A model generated the notes under the pieces. The model saw nothing but the letters and a program-made list of their open reading frames with translations, ran no database searches and had not been told where the DNA came from. 45,090 nt of DNA from an uncultured Erysipelotrichaceae bacterium (GTDB taxonomy: Bacteria; Bacillota_I; Bacilli_A; RFN20; CAG-826). A program made the position numbers and the translations under genes. The stretch's first letter is position 1. Every line of letters starts with the position of its first letter. Of this stretch, positions 8,045 through 21,026 are shown in pieces. Where the stretch lies: NCBI GenBank assembly GCA_902768335.1, contig CACXKR010000008.1:1-45090 (forward strand). Reading direction: 5' to 3'.

Positions 8045-9736
8045 ATGGAAAAATTAGTCTTAGAAAAATATAATCGCTGGCTAAACGAAAAACGCCTTTC
8101 AAAAGAAGAAAAGGAAGAATTGCTTAGCATCGCTAATAACGAAAAAGAGATCACAGAACGTTTTATTGCGGATCTCGAATTCGGCACCGCTGGTCTTAGA
8201 GGCGTCATGGCCATGGGTACGAATCGTATGAATAAGTACGTGATTCGTCACGCTTCGCAAGGACTTGCTCAGTATTTACTTAGCGAAGAAAGTAAACCAA
8301 GTGTCGCTATTGCATATGACTCAAGAAATAATTCTGAATCATTCGCTAAAGAAACGGCATCAACATTAGCCGCTAACGGTATTAAAGTTCATATCTTCAA
8401 AAGATTGATGCCTGTTCCAACTCTATCATTTGCTGTTCGTCATTTGCATTGCTCTGCCGGTGTTGTTATCACAGCCTCGCATAACCCAAAAATCTACAAC
8501 GGTTTTAAAGTGTATGGTAGCGATGGCTGCCAAATGACAATTGACGCTGCAAATAAAGTATTAGCAAACATTAATAAACTTGAGATGTTTGATGATGTTA
8601 AATATATCGATTTTGAAAAAGGCATTGAAGCTGGAGAAATTAAATATATCTCAGATGAATTAGTTGAAGAATATTATGCTTCGGTTTTGTCACAAAGCGT
8701 CAAATCAGAAAAAGTTTCTCCACGCATTTTAAACATCACATATACTCCTCTTCATGGTGCGGGTTATATCCCAGTCACAACTGTTCTAGACCGTGATGGA
8801 TTTAAACACATTGATGTTGTTGAAGAACAAAGACTTCCAGATGGCAATTTCACAACTTGTCCATATCCAAATCCTGAGATTTTAGAAGCGATGGATTTAG
8901 GTATGAAACTAATGCTTAAAAACAACAATGACATCTTAGTCGCGACCGATCCAGATTCAGATCGAGCTGGTGTGGCGGTTAATCAAAATGGCAAAGCCAT
9001 TATTTTAACTGGTAATGAAATTGGCATATTATTATTTGATTTTATCTACACCGCTAGAAAAGAAGAAGGAAAACTTCCTAATAAGCCAGTTGTTGTTAAA
9101 TCGCTTGTTTCAAGTGATCTCGTTGATTTGATGGGCAAAGAATATGGCGTTGAAATTCGCAATGTCCTAACTGGATTCAAATTCATTGGTGAACAAATTC
9201 TATTCTTGGAGCAAAAAGGTGAAGAGAACAGATTTATCTTTGGTTTTGAAGAATCATATGGCTATTTAACAAATCACGATGTTAGAGACAAAGATGGCGT
9301 TAACGCTATGTTATTAATTGCCGAAATGGCGAACTACTATAAGCATAAAGGCTTAACATTATTAGATAGGCTCAATCAACTTTATGACAAATTTGGCCAT
9401 TATAAAACTGTCACTTTGTCGTTTGAATTCCCAGGACTTGATGGCAAAGATAAAATGCAGTCACTGATGAAACATTTCCGTGAAGAATCTTTTAAGAAAG
9501 AAATCGGAGCAGTTGAAAAAGTTGGTGACTATAAACTTGCCAAAATCTTTTATCCAGATCACGAGGAAGATACGGGCTTACCAAAATCAGATGTCATCAA
9601 ATTCTTCCTTAAGGATCACGAAACCGTTATCTTTAGACCATCTGGCACTGAGCCGAAACTAAAAGCATATGTCTTTGCAAACGGAGACGAAAGAATTGCT
9701 CACTTCAAAAAACTTATCACAAGTTTCATGAAATAA
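8045..9736 (+). CDS. Phosphoglucomutase / phosphomannomutase (alpha-D-phosphohexomutase)
   Basis: 563-aa enzyme of the phosphohexomutase superfamily, four-domain layout: FGTAGLRG substrate/phosphate loop near residue 47, catalytic phosphoserine loop TASHNP (143-148, S145), metal-binding DPDSDRAG, sugar-binding GFEESYGY, and C-terminal phosphate-binding RPSGTEPK. It interconverts hexose-1- and hexose-6-phosphates. The size matches Gram-positive PgcA/PGM2-type enzymes of 560-600 aa. Together with galE on the other strand it would supply UDP-glucose and UDP-galactose precursors for the polysaccharide genes further right. Convergent with the lipase gene, sharing a terminator. Confidence 0.93.
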   Translation: MEKLVLEKYNRWLNEKRLSKEEKEELLSIANNEKEITERFIADLEFGTAGLRGVMAMGTNRMNKYVIRHASQGLAQYLLSEESKPSVAIAYDSRNNSESFAKETASTLAANGIKVHIFKRLMPVPTLSFAVRHLHCSAGVVITASHNPKIYNGFKVYGSDGCQMTIDAANKVLANINKLEMFDDVKYIDFEKGIEAGEIKYISDELVEEYYASVLSQSVKSEKVSPRILNITYTPLHGAGYIPVTTVLDRDGFKHIDVVEEQRLPDGNFTTCPYPNPEILEAMDLGMKLMLKNNNDILVATDPDSDRAGVAVNQNGKAIILTGNEIGILLFDFIYTARKEEGKLPNKPVVVKSLVSSDLVDLMGKEYGVEIRNVLTGFKFIGEQILFLEQKGEENRFIFGFEESYGYLTNHDVRDKDGVNAMLLIAEMANYYKHKGLTLLDRLNQLYDKFGHYKTVTLSFEFPGLDGKDKMQSLMKHFREESFKKEIGAVEKVGDYKLAKIFYPDHEEDTGLPKSDVIKFFLKDHETVIFRPSGTEPKLKAYVFANGDERIAHFKKLITSFMK

Positions 9737-9745
9737 AAGCAAAAG

Positions 9746-9780
9746 AAAAACGGAGAATTCACTAGCAAATCTCCGTTTTT
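9746..9780. terminator. Bidirectional rho-independent terminator
   Basis: Stem AAAAACGGAGA / TCTCCGTTTTT with a 13-base loop between the convergent phosphohexomutase and lysophospholipase genes. A-run on one side and T-run on the other make it usable in both directions. Confidence 0.85.
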
Positions 9781-9783
9781 TCT

Positions 9784-10695
9784 TTATTTATTGAAGAATT
9801 CGACGATGTCTTTGTAGACCTTATCGTGTTCCACTTCATTGAGAATTTCGTGCCTCATGTGTGGATATAATTTAAGTTCAACTTTTGTTAAACCGTATTT
9901 GTTATAAAGTCTAACTAATTTTGCTGGGCCTTTACCTTTTGCACCGACAGCATCTTCTTCACCGGCGATTACAAAGATTGGAAGGTCTTTTCTAATCTTC
10001 GCCATAAATTTCTTTTGATAGAGACGACGATTACCTTTTAATAATTCGCGGTAGAACCCGTTGGTGGAACCATAACCACAATATGGATTAGCTAGATACT
10101 TAGTATTGTTTTCTTCGTTATAACTAAGCCAATCAACTGGAGTTTTACGATCCTTGACCGACTTAACATACGCACCAATTGCAAGCGATGCTAAGAATTT
10201 TGCTTTCTTATTTTCGCCTTTGCACTTACAAATAAATCTCGCTAATGGATAACCAGCTTTATATGCGCCAGAACCATTTGGACCATTGGTGCCACAAATA
10301 ACAACTTTGTCAGCGCTATTAGTAAATCTTTGGACATAGTCTTGAGCCATAAATGAACCCATAGAATGCGCAAAGACGTAAGTTGGAAGTCCGTTCTCTT
10401 TTTTAACCTTCTTAACAAGATCATTTATATTTCTAACCGACTTAGAGAAGAATGATCTTGGAACAATGCCTAATTTTGATTCTTCTCCAGCGGTTTCGCC
10501 TTGTCCATAATGATCGAAGCCATAGCAATTAAAACCTTGAGAATTTAGATAATTTGCAAAATCATCATATCTTAGAAGATACTCTTCCATACCAGTAACA
10601 ATAACGACGTTAGCTTTTGGTTTTTCACATTTCCATGAATAGCCATGAAGAGTTTCGTCATTGATGGTTTTTAAAGTAAGTTTTTCTCTAGCCAT
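9784..10695 (-). CDS. Alpha/beta hydrolase, lysophospholipase / monoacylglycerol lipase type
   Basis: 303-aa serine hydrolase of the Hydrolase_4 (monoglyceride lipase) family. Seen: GFDHYGQGETAG oxyanion-side loop, nucleophile elbow AHSMGS (S111), acid GEEDAVG and the general-base histidine in PHMRHE near the C-terminus. It likely cleaves acyl esters of lysophospholipids or monoacylglycerols in the cytoplasm or at the membrane face; there is no signal peptide. AAAGGAGA stands 6 bases before the ATG. It is the last gene of the pcrA-to-lipase operon, 11 bases after galE. Confidence 0.85.
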   Translation of the reverse strand: MAREKLTLKTINDETLHGYSWKCEKPKANVVIVTGMEEYLLRYDDFANYLNSQGFNCYGFDHYGQGETAGEESKLGIVPRSFFSKSVRNINDLVKKVKKENGLPTYVFAHSMGSFMAQDYVQRFTNSADKVVICGTNGPNGSGAYKAGYPLARFICKCKGENKKAKFLASLAIGAYVKSVKDRKTPVDWLSYNEENNTKYLANPYCGYGSTNGFYRELLKGNRRLYQKKFMAKIRKDLPIFVIAGEEDAVGAKGKGPAKLVRLYNKYGLTKVELKLYPHMRHEILNEVEHDKVYKDIVEFFNK

Positions 10696-10706
10696 AAAAT
10701 TCTCCT

Positions 10707-11726
10707 TTATTTATCGAAACCTTTTGGATTATGGGACTGCCAATTCCATGAATCGCGGCAGCAATCCACGATATTAAATTCGGTCTTAAAACCAATTTCT
10801 TTAAATGCTTTATCAACATTTGCATAGCAAACTGGAATATCTCCAGGTCTACGCGGCGCAATTTTATAATTAATCTTTAGATGATTCGCTTCTTCGAAGG
10901 CATGCACTAATTCAAGAACAGAGGTTCCAACTCCAGTTCCTAAGTTATAGATAACTAAACCAGGATTTTCTTCTAGTTTTTTCAAAGTCAAAACATGTCC
11001 TCTAGCCAAATCAACGACATGGATATAGTCACGAATACATGTTCCATCTCTTGTGTCATAATCATCACCAAATATCGATAATTGAGATAACTTTCCAACA
11101 GCGACTTGAGTGACATATGGCATCAAGTTATTTGGAATGCCTTGAGGATCTTCTCCGATTAAGCCAGATTTGTGCGCCCCAATAGGATTAAAATACCTAA
11201 GAATAGCTAAATCCCAACTCTTATCTTTAGCAAATAAATCTTTGAGCATATATTCGATTCTTACTTTAGTTTCAGCGTAAGGATTTGTTGTCTCGCCAAT
11301 TGGATCTGTTTCATAAATAGGAACTCGTTTTGGATTACCATAAACAGTTGCAGAAGATGAGAAAACAAGTTTTTTGACATTATGTTTTTCCATGACTCTT
11401 AGAAGAACTTCTGATGAGCCGATATTGTTATCATAATAAAGTTGTGGTTTTTGAATTGATTCACCGACCGCTTTTAAACCAGCGAAATGAATAACAGCAA
11501 ATATGTTGTTTTCGGAAAAAATCTTATCAAGGTTCTTTTCGTCTCTAACATCATATTGATAAAAAGTTGGTCGTTTACCTGTAATCTTCTCTAATCTATT
11601 AAGAACTTCAAGTTTTGAATTAACGAGATTATCGACAATTATTGGTTCATAACCATTTTCAATAAGCTGAATAACGGTGTGAGATCCTATAAAACCTAAA
11701 CCACCGGTAACTAAAATCTTTTTCAT
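10707..11726 (-). CDS. galE: UDP-glucose 4-epimerase
   Basis: Short-chain dehydrogenase-type epimerase, 339 aa. NAD-binding TGGLGFIGSH at the N-terminus, SSSATVYG (123-130) and the catalytic Y150-x3-K154 (YAETK), then NPIGAH and the C-terminal RRPGDIPVCYAN typical of GalE. Converts UDP-glucose and UDP-galactose reversibly for glycan synthesis. It begins one base after the gatB stop (TAA T ATG) and has no strong ribosome site, so it is probably translationally coupled to gatB. Its presence in a tRNA-amidation/DNA-repair operon is a matter of shared transcription and not of function. Confidence 0.95.
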   Translation of the reverse strand: MKKILVTGGLGFIGSHTVIQLIENGYEPIIVDNLVNSKLEVLNRLEKITGKRPTFYQYDVRDEKNLDKIFSENNIFAVIHFAGLKAVGESIQKPQLYYDNNIGSSEVLLRVMEKHNVKKLVFSSSATVYGNPKRVPIYETDPIGETTNPYAETKVRIEYMLKDLFAKDKSWDLAILRYFNPIGAHKSGLIGEDPQGIPNNLMPYVTQVAVGKLSQLSIFGDDYDTRDGTCIRDYIHVVDLARGHVLTLKKLEENPGLVIYNLGTGVGTSVLELVHAFEEANHLKINYKIAPRRPGDIPVCYANVDKAFKEIGFKTEFNIVDCCRDSWNWQSHNPKGFDK

Positions 11727-11727
11727 A

Positions 11728-13158
11728 TTATCTTTTCTTTAACTCCTCTTGTAGAACATCACTTGTAATTTTCGGGTTAATCTTTCCCTGAGTTTTCTTC
11801 ATGACTTGTCCAACTAAATAACCCATTGCGCGTCCTTTGCCTTCTTTAAAGTCAATGATTGCTTGTGGGTTCTCTTTTAAGACTTCATCAACGACTTGCC
11901 TAATATAAGATTCATCGGAGATTTGCGAAGAAATACCAAGGATTTGCTTGGCTTTTTGAGCATCGATGTTATCTTCTAACATCTTGGCAAAAATCTCTCT
12001 AGCTTGGTTAGAACTTATCTCATTTTTCTCAACCATGTTAACGAGTCCAGCAAGTCTTTCTGGAGATAACGGGAACGCTTCAATTGCAAGATTGTTCTTA
12101 TTTAAATAACCTGCCACATCGACATTAACCCAGTTTGCCAATAGCTTATAAGCTTTCGAGTATTTGCATAACTCGTTGTAATAATCTGAAATAGACTTCT
12201 CCGAAACAAGAAGTGATGCATCATAATCATTCAAACCAAATTGTTTGATATATCTTTCTTTTCTTGATTCAGCAAGTTCTGGGCAAGACGCAATAGCATC
12301 TTCAACAAATTTATCCGATAAGCGAATAGGTATAATATTTGCTTCTGGGAAATATTTGTAATCGACGCTATCGGTTTTAAGTCTCATTCGAATCGTTTCT
12401 TTTTTCGCGTCATCATAACGACGAGTTTCTTGAACGACTTCTTCACCACTTTCGATTAATTTCTTTTGTCTTTCAACTTCGAAATCAATTGCTTTTTGAA
12501 TATAAGAAATTGAGTTGATGTTTTTAATTTCAACTTTGGTGCCAAATTTATCGCTACCTTTTTCTCGAATCGAGACATTAACGTCACATCTTAATGAGCC
12601 TTCTTCCATTTTGCCATCACTAACGCCAGAGAAAACGACGATCGAACGAATTCTTTCGACATATTTCATTGCCTCTTCACCAGATCTCATTTCTGGTTTA
12701 GAAACAATTTCAATTAAAGGCGTTCCAGCACGGTTATAGTTAAGCAAAGTAAATGTCGAGAAATGAAGTTGCTTACAAGTATCTTCTTCCATATGAAGTC
12801 TTTCGATACCTATACGTTTAGTTTTGCCATTAATTTCGATTTCTAAATAACCTTCTTTTCCAATAGGTCTCTTATCTTGGGTGATCTGATATCCTTTTGG
12901 AAGATCGCTATAGAAATAATTTTTACGATCAAAATGTAATTCTTGGTCAATGCTCATATGAAGGGCATGACAAACTCTAATTGCGTCGATAACAGCTTGT
13001 TTATTAACAACAGGCAAAGTACCAGGGAATGCCATATCTAAAGGAGCCACTTGAGTATTTGGCTCTTTTCCATATACAACAGGTGCGGTAGAGAACATTT
13101 TGCTCTTTGTCTTAAGTTCGACGTGAATCTCAAGACCAATAATAGGTTCAAATTCCAT
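11728..13158 (-). CDS. gatB: Asp/Glu-tRNA amidotransferase subunit B
   Basis: 476-aa GatB of the GatCAB complex: MEFEPIIGLEIHVEL start, kinase-like cradle with DLPKGYQITQ, RLHMEEDTCK, NYNRAGTPLIEIVS, YKYFPEANIIP, and the C-terminal YqeY-like tail (KPKIT-type end NPKITSDVLQEEL). It phosphorylates the tRNA-bound Glu or Asp and hands it to GatA for amidation. I set the start at 13158: its ATG overlaps the gatA stop by one base (TAATG) and AAAGGAGAA lies about 10 bases upstream. The frame is open eight codons further upstream without family similarity. Confidence 0.96.
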   Translation of the reverse strand: MEFEPIIGLEIHVELKTKSKMFSTAPVVYGKEPNTQVAPLDMAFPGTLPVVNKQAVIDAIRVCHALHMSIDQELHFDRKNYFYSDLPKGYQITQDKRPIGKEGYLEIEINGKTKRIGIERLHMEEDTCKQLHFSTFTLLNYNRAGTPLIEIVSKPEMRSGEEAMKYVERIRSIVVFSGVSDGKMEEGSLRCDVNVSIREKGSDKFGTKVEIKNINSISYIQKAIDFEVERQKKLIESGEEVVQETRRYDDAKKETIRMRLKTDSVDYKYFPEANIIPIRLSDKFVEDAIASCPELAESRKERYIKQFGLNDYDASLLVSEKSISDYYNELCKYSKAYKLLANWVNVDVAGYLNKNNLAIEAFPLSPERLAGLVNMVEKNEISSNQAREIFAKMLEDNIDAQKAKQILGISSQISDESYIRQVVDEVLKENPQAIIDFKEGKGRAMGYLVGQVMKKTQGKINPKITSDVLQEELKKR

Positions 13159-14615
13159 TATTCTTGTTCTCCTTTCGCACATAAATTCTTTAATCCGGTC
13201 ATCTTTTCAATTTGATAAGACAATTGGAAAACGCCAACTTCATCGAAGGCTTTACCCATTACATTAACTCCAAATGGAAGACCTTCTTTTAAACCTAGTG
13301 GTAAGGTTAAAGACGGTAAACCAGCAAAATTACCTAACACTAGATGATTATCTGCTATCAAATATTCGTCAGAAAGTCGATCGCTAGCTTCTCCAAATTT
13401 TGGAGCGACACTGGGAGCGGCTAAAGAATAAATAAAGTCATAGTCTTTATAGATTTCATTAAGTTTTTCAACGATAGCTCTTCTATTTCGTTGGGCCCTA
13501 ATAAATAATTCATCCTTATTTTCTTTCATGAGGGCGAAACTGCCTATAATGAAGCGACGTTTGATGAGTTCACCAAAACCTTTAGTTCTGGCGTCCTTCA
13601 TAACCTCTTCATAAGTATCACCTTTTGAAAGTGGTCCAAATTTAATTCCATCGAGATTTGCATTATTTGATGTTGCTTCTGCACAAGAAATTACGAAATA
13701 TGTCGCAAAAATTGTTGAAAGCATTTCATTACTCATATGCACAAAATCAACGGTAAAACCTGATTTTTTTAATTTTTCAATGTTATCTAAAAATGCTTTG
13801 CGCAAATCTTTATCCTTAACGGCATCAAAGATTTCTTGAATGACAGCAATCTTACGTTTCTTATCAAACCTTTCGATGTTGCTCACATAATCATCGACCT
13901 TATTAATAGAAGAGGTCATATCTTTATCATCTTTACCTGCAGTTGCATTTAAAACATAAGCGCAGTCTTTAACAGATCTAGTAAAGATTCCAACTGTATC
14001 TAAAGAAGGAGCAAAAGGGAATAAACCATATCGGGAAATTCTTCCCCATGTTGGTTTTAGCCCGACAAGTCCACCATAGCTAGCAGGTTTTCTTGTGGAG
14101 TCACCAGTGTCGCTACCTAACGCAAACGGAACGATTCCATCAGCGGTAGCAGCAGCTGATCCGCAGCTTGAACCGCCAATAAGGCGTGTATGTTTGCGGT
14201 CGTACGGATTGTAAGTAATTCCAAGGTGACCAGTCGTACCAGTTCCACCCATAGCGAGTTCATCAAGAGTTGCTTTTCCGATTGGAACAGCATGTGCTTC
14301 TTTTAATTTGGTAACAACAGTTGCATCAAAAACAGGAACATAACCTCTTAAGATGTTTGAACTTGCGGTTGTTGGAACGTCTTTTGTAGACATATTATCT
14401 TTGATAACAAACGGAATTCCCCAAAGAGGATTATTAACTTCTGGTTCTTTTAATTCAGAAGCGATTTTTAATGCTTCTTCTTCCATGATGTATTCAAAAG
14501 CATTATTTGTATCTTTCTTAGCGAGTTTAATCGCTTCTTTAGCAAGGTCCAAAGGAGTGACATTTTTAGCCACTAATAAATTGTGAAGTTCTTCAATAGA
14601 TAATCCGCGATACAT
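13158..14615 (-). CDS. gatA: Asp/Glu-tRNA amidotransferase subunit A (amidase)
   Basis: Amidase-signature enzyme, 485 aa from this start, releasing ammonia from glutamine for transamidation. The Ser-cisSer-Lys triad is visible as K72 (FVIKDN), S149 (IGGSSCGSA) and S173 (SDTGDS). Relative to the common GGSSGGSA and DTGGSIRQPA, this copy has Cys in the first loop and Asp beside the nucleophile (DTGDSTRKPA); the latter resembles Mollicutes GatA. The ATG at 14615 follows AGGTGG by 9 bases; 12 more open codons upstream are not GatA-like and would overlap gatC. Middle gene of gatC-gatA-gatB. Confidence 0.96.
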   Translation of the reverse strand: MYRGLSIEELHNLLVAKNVTPLDLAKEAIKLAKKDTNNAFEYIMEEEALKIASELKEPEVNNPLWGIPFVIKDNMSTKDVPTTASSNILRGYVPVFDATVVTKLKEAHAVPIGKATLDELAMGGTGTTGHLGITYNPYDRKHTRLIGGSSCGSAAATADGIVPFALGSDTGDSTRKPASYGGLVGLKPTWGRISRYGLFPFAPSLDTVGIFTRSVKDCAYVLNATAGKDDKDMTSSINKVDDYVSNIERFDKKRKIAVIQEIFDAVKDKDLRKAFLDNIEKLKKSGFTVDFVHMSNEMLSTIFATYFVISCAEATSNNANLDGIKFGPLSKGDTYEEVMKDARTKGFGELIKRRFIIGSFALMKENKDELFIRAQRNRRAIVEKLNEIYKDYDFIYSLAAPSVAPKFGEASDRLSDEYLIADNHLVLGNFAGLPSLTLPLGLKEGLPFGVNVMGKAFDEVGVFQLSYQIEKMTGLKNLCAKGEQE

Positions 14616-14616
14616 A

Positions 14617-14913
14617 TTATTGAACCACCTTTGGAAGTTTGATTTGTCCACCGACTTTTCTTCTAGAGTTTCTTAAAGCTTCTTCTCTAGATAAAGGTTC
14701 TTCGGCTACGTCTTCTCTTAATTCAGTAGTGTAAATCTCAAAAGGAAAAACCATCGGCTCAAATCTATCAAGAGCACGGTTATCTCCAATTGGTTTCATT
14801 TGCTTTGTAACGATATCAAATTCCGAAAGAAGAGTTTCATATTCAGAATCGGACATGTCTAGTAGTAGTCTATTTGCAGCGTCTTTTAAGACTTCGATAT
14901 TGTATTCTTTCAT
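14617..14913 (-). CDS. gatC: Asp/Glu-tRNA amidotransferase subunit C
   Basis: 98-aa GatC, which wraps around GatA and GatB and stabilises the complex. Visible pattern: N-terminal helix ending LLLDMSDSEYETLLSEF, then the D-x-P-type loop, LREDVAEEPLSREEALRNS and the basic GGQIKLPKVV tail that is the hallmark of the family (usually GYFRVPKV). Lies 14 bases after ligA and one base before gatA. Confidence 0.9.
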   Translation of the reverse strand: MKEYNIEVLKDAANRLLLDMSDSEYETLLSEFDIVTKQMKPIGDNRALDRFEPMVFPFEIYTTELREDVAEEPLSREEALRNSRRKVGGQIKLPKVVQ

Positions 14914-14927
14914 AACAATTATTGATA

Positions 14928-19129
<4,202 letters not shown>

Positions 19130-19150
19130 AATAATAAACGTTTTATTACT

Positions 19151-19166
19151 ATGTAATATCTTAGCA
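19151..19166 (-). promoter_or_regulatory. pcrA operon promoter
   Basis: Extended -10 TGCTAAGAT (19166-19158) about 28 bases before the pcrA ATG, giving a leader of roughly 20 A/T-rich bases without a recognisable Shine-Dalgarno site. Confidence 0.5.
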
Positions 19167-19182
19167 CATTAATACGGCTTAC

Positions 19183-19638
19183 TCAATTTAATAATTCACT
19201 TCTTATCGGTAATATTCCTGCTAGATTCTTTTTAACGATATGTTCCTCAATTTTTATTAAAGATGGATAGCCTAAAATCCCAAAACCTTCGATTGATGTT
19301 AGACCAATTGTTTCGTCGATACTTTTAAGAAACACTATTTCCTGAGAAGCTTCAACGAAATAAATATCACCACGTTGTAAAGCTAATGGAATAATGAATT
19401 CTTTTAAATTATTACAATGAGAGCAGGTTGTTGAATAAAAATAGACATAATAAATGTCGGATTCTATTGAAAAGATATCCGAATAAAAAACGTGCTTATC
19501 TTTAACTTCATCATAGGAATGTTCTTTATAAGAGGAAGTATAAATTATTACTCTTCCACTAGATTCGGTTTTTGAATCGACACAAGAAGTCAGAACTATA
19601 GCCAAGGCTGATAACAATAATTTAATACGGCATCTCAT
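19183..19638 (-). CDS. Lipoprotein with thioredoxin-like CxxC fold
   Basis: 151 aa. N-terminal signal with lipobox LTSC (Cys 19 as lipidated residue), a linker, then a segment with YVYFYSTTCSHCNNLKEF: a beta strand followed by CSHC, the arrangement of thioredoxin-fold active sites. Later LGYPSLIKIEE supplies the cis-proline position expected of the fold. It probably works outside the membrane in thiol chemistry; partner unknown. No dedicated membrane electron carrier (CcdA/DsbD) is seen nearby. Divergent from the membrane-protein operon starting at 19692, with a shared promoter zone. Its ATG is 6 bases after TATATA, so it may be leaderless. Confidence 0.72.
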   Translation of the reverse strand: MRCRIKLLLSALAIVLTSCVDSKTESSGRVIIYTSSYKEHSYDEVKDKHVFYSDIFSIESDIYYVYFYSTTCSHCNNLKEFIIPLALQRGDIYFVEASQEIVFLKSIDETIGLTSIEGFGILGYPSLIKIEEHIVKKNLAGILPIRSELLN

Positions 19639-19644
19639 AATAAA

Positions 19645-19652
19645 TATATACT
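19645..19652. promoter_or_regulatory. Overlapping divergent -10 boxes
   Basis: The same few bases offer TATATA on the minus strand (19650-19645, six bases before the lipoprotein ATG) and TATACT on the plus strand (19647-19652, leading to the membrane operon). This would be a bidirectional promoter with shared -10 bases. Confidence 0.4.
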
Positions 19653-19691
19653 GAAGAAAAACGAAAAAAGTGCGAAAATAATGAAAATTGT

Positions 19692-20597
19692 ATGAAATTA
19701 ATTTACGAAAGAAAGACCTTAACTAAATCAATTCCGCTAATGGCACTGATGGCGGCGATAAACATCATTGTCGCCGAACTAGCGGGTCTATCCCCAATTG
19801 TTTCGTTATTCTTAATTTTAGTTCTTCCATTAACTTCAGCGGTCGTTGAACTATGCTGCAAAGATAGATATTTTCCAATTTATGCAGTCGCAACATTTGG
19901 TTTATCTTTGGCCTTAACATTTTGGAATTTAGAGACCACTATTTTCTATGTTCTTCCTTCGATTGTAACTGGCTATATTTTTGGGCTATTAGCAAAGCAT
20001 AAAATTCCGGTTGTTTGGTCAATTATCGCCGCAACTCTCGCACAAACTGCTATGAGTTACGCTTTAATTCCGCTCGTTAATTTCATCTTCCAAGTCGATA
20101 TTATTCTCACCTTCAAAACTGCTCTTGGATTAAAGGAAATGACATATGTTGATACGATGATTCCTTCATTTATTTTTGTCATTTCTCTTATTCAAGTTTC
20201 ACTCTCTCAATTAATCGTTTCGCAAGAATTACAAAAGTTTGGAATAAAGGAAATTGACAAAGCTGTTTCCGAAAACATTTCTAGCGGAATCGGTTTAGGA
20301 ATTTCTTTGCTTATTATTCCTTTTTATTTCATCTCGTTAGACTTTGCTTATTTGTTTTTGATGATCGCCTTATATTTTGCAATTTATAAAACTTTCATGT
20401 TTGTTTATGAAGGTAAATATCTGTGGTTAATCCCAATTGGTCTTTCGATTGTAGTTAATATCATTTTAGTAGCTACACTAAATCAATATATGAAAGTCGC
20501 ATCTAGCTTTTTGTTACTCGGTTTTACTAGTGCGTGTATTTGTTTAATATCAATCATATTTTCTTACTTGAATAAGAAAAAAGAAAAGATACAATAA
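19692..20597 (+). CDS. Polytopic membrane protein, DUF2232/YybS-like
   Basis: 301 aa with about eight hydrophobic segments, short loops and a basic C-terminus (YLNKKKEKIQ). The N-terminal RKTLTKSIPLMALMAAINIIVAEL and the overall pattern recall S-component-like or DUF2232 (YybS) membrane proteins; I cannot assign a substrate. First of three co-directional membrane-protein genes. No Shine-Dalgarno site; a four-codon open frame (ATG at 19681) ends in TGA that overlaps this gene's ATG, which may couple initiation. Confidence 0.6.
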   Translation: MKLIYERKTLTKSIPLMALMAAINIIVAELAGLSPIVSLFLILVLPLTSAVVELCCKDRYFPIYAVATFGLSLALTFWNLETTIFYVLPSIVTGYIFGLLAKHKIPVVWSIIAATLAQTAMSYALIPLVNFIFQVDIILTFKTALGLKEMTYVDTMIPSFIFVISLIQVSLSQLIVSQELQKFGIKEIDKAVSENISSGIGLGISLLIIPFYFISLDFAYLFLMIALYFAIYKTFMFVYEGKYLWLIPIGLSIVVNIILVATLNQYMKVASSFLLLGFTSACICLISIIFSYLNKKKEKIQ

Positions 20598-20612
20598 AAA
20601 TAGGAAAGCAGT

Positions 20613-21026
20613 ATGCTTGGTTTTATTAAAATCTTTCTACAAGGCTTATTATATGTGGTAACACTACCTTTAATTTTGCTCGTCCTGGCTGGTTACGCTG
20701 TATATTGTGTTTTTGTTTTTATCTATATCGCAATTAGATCAGTAATTGTTTTCTTTATGGGTGGAACTCCTTTAGGAGATCTTCCTGAAGACGTTGAGGC
20801 AAAACGTATCTTAATGCAAAGAGCAACCACTACTCCAGAGAACTCAACTCAAGCGTTAGCAGATGCGATTACACAAAGCCAAATGCAAATTATTCAAACA
20901 ATTTATGCTCAACAAAATCAGCAACAAAATGAACCTGTTCAACCACAAGATAATTTCGTAACTGAAAATAGTCAGGATAGCGAAGAAAACAAAATAGAGG
21001 ATATGGATGATGGTGTCTCTTATTAA
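20613..21026 (+). CDS. Small membrane protein with polar Gln-rich tail
   Basis: 137 aa. Residues about 5-50 form two adjacent membrane spans (LLYVVTLPLILLVLAGYAVYCVFVFIYIAIRSVIVFF); the rest is soluble and rich in Gln, Asn and acidic residues (QQNQQQNEPVQPQD), probably disordered and cytoplasmic. An AGGAAAG ribosome site precedes the ATG. It lies 15 bases after the upstream gene and overlaps the next gene by about 20 bases, so the three form an operon. I do not recognise a family. Confidence 0.65.
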   Translation: MLGFIKIFLQGLLYVVTLPLILLVLAGYAVYCVFVFIYIAIRSVIVFFMGGTPLGDLPEDVEAKRILMQRATTTPENSTQALADAITQSQMQIIQTIYAQQNQQQNEPVQPQDNFVTENSQDSEENKIEDMDDGVSY

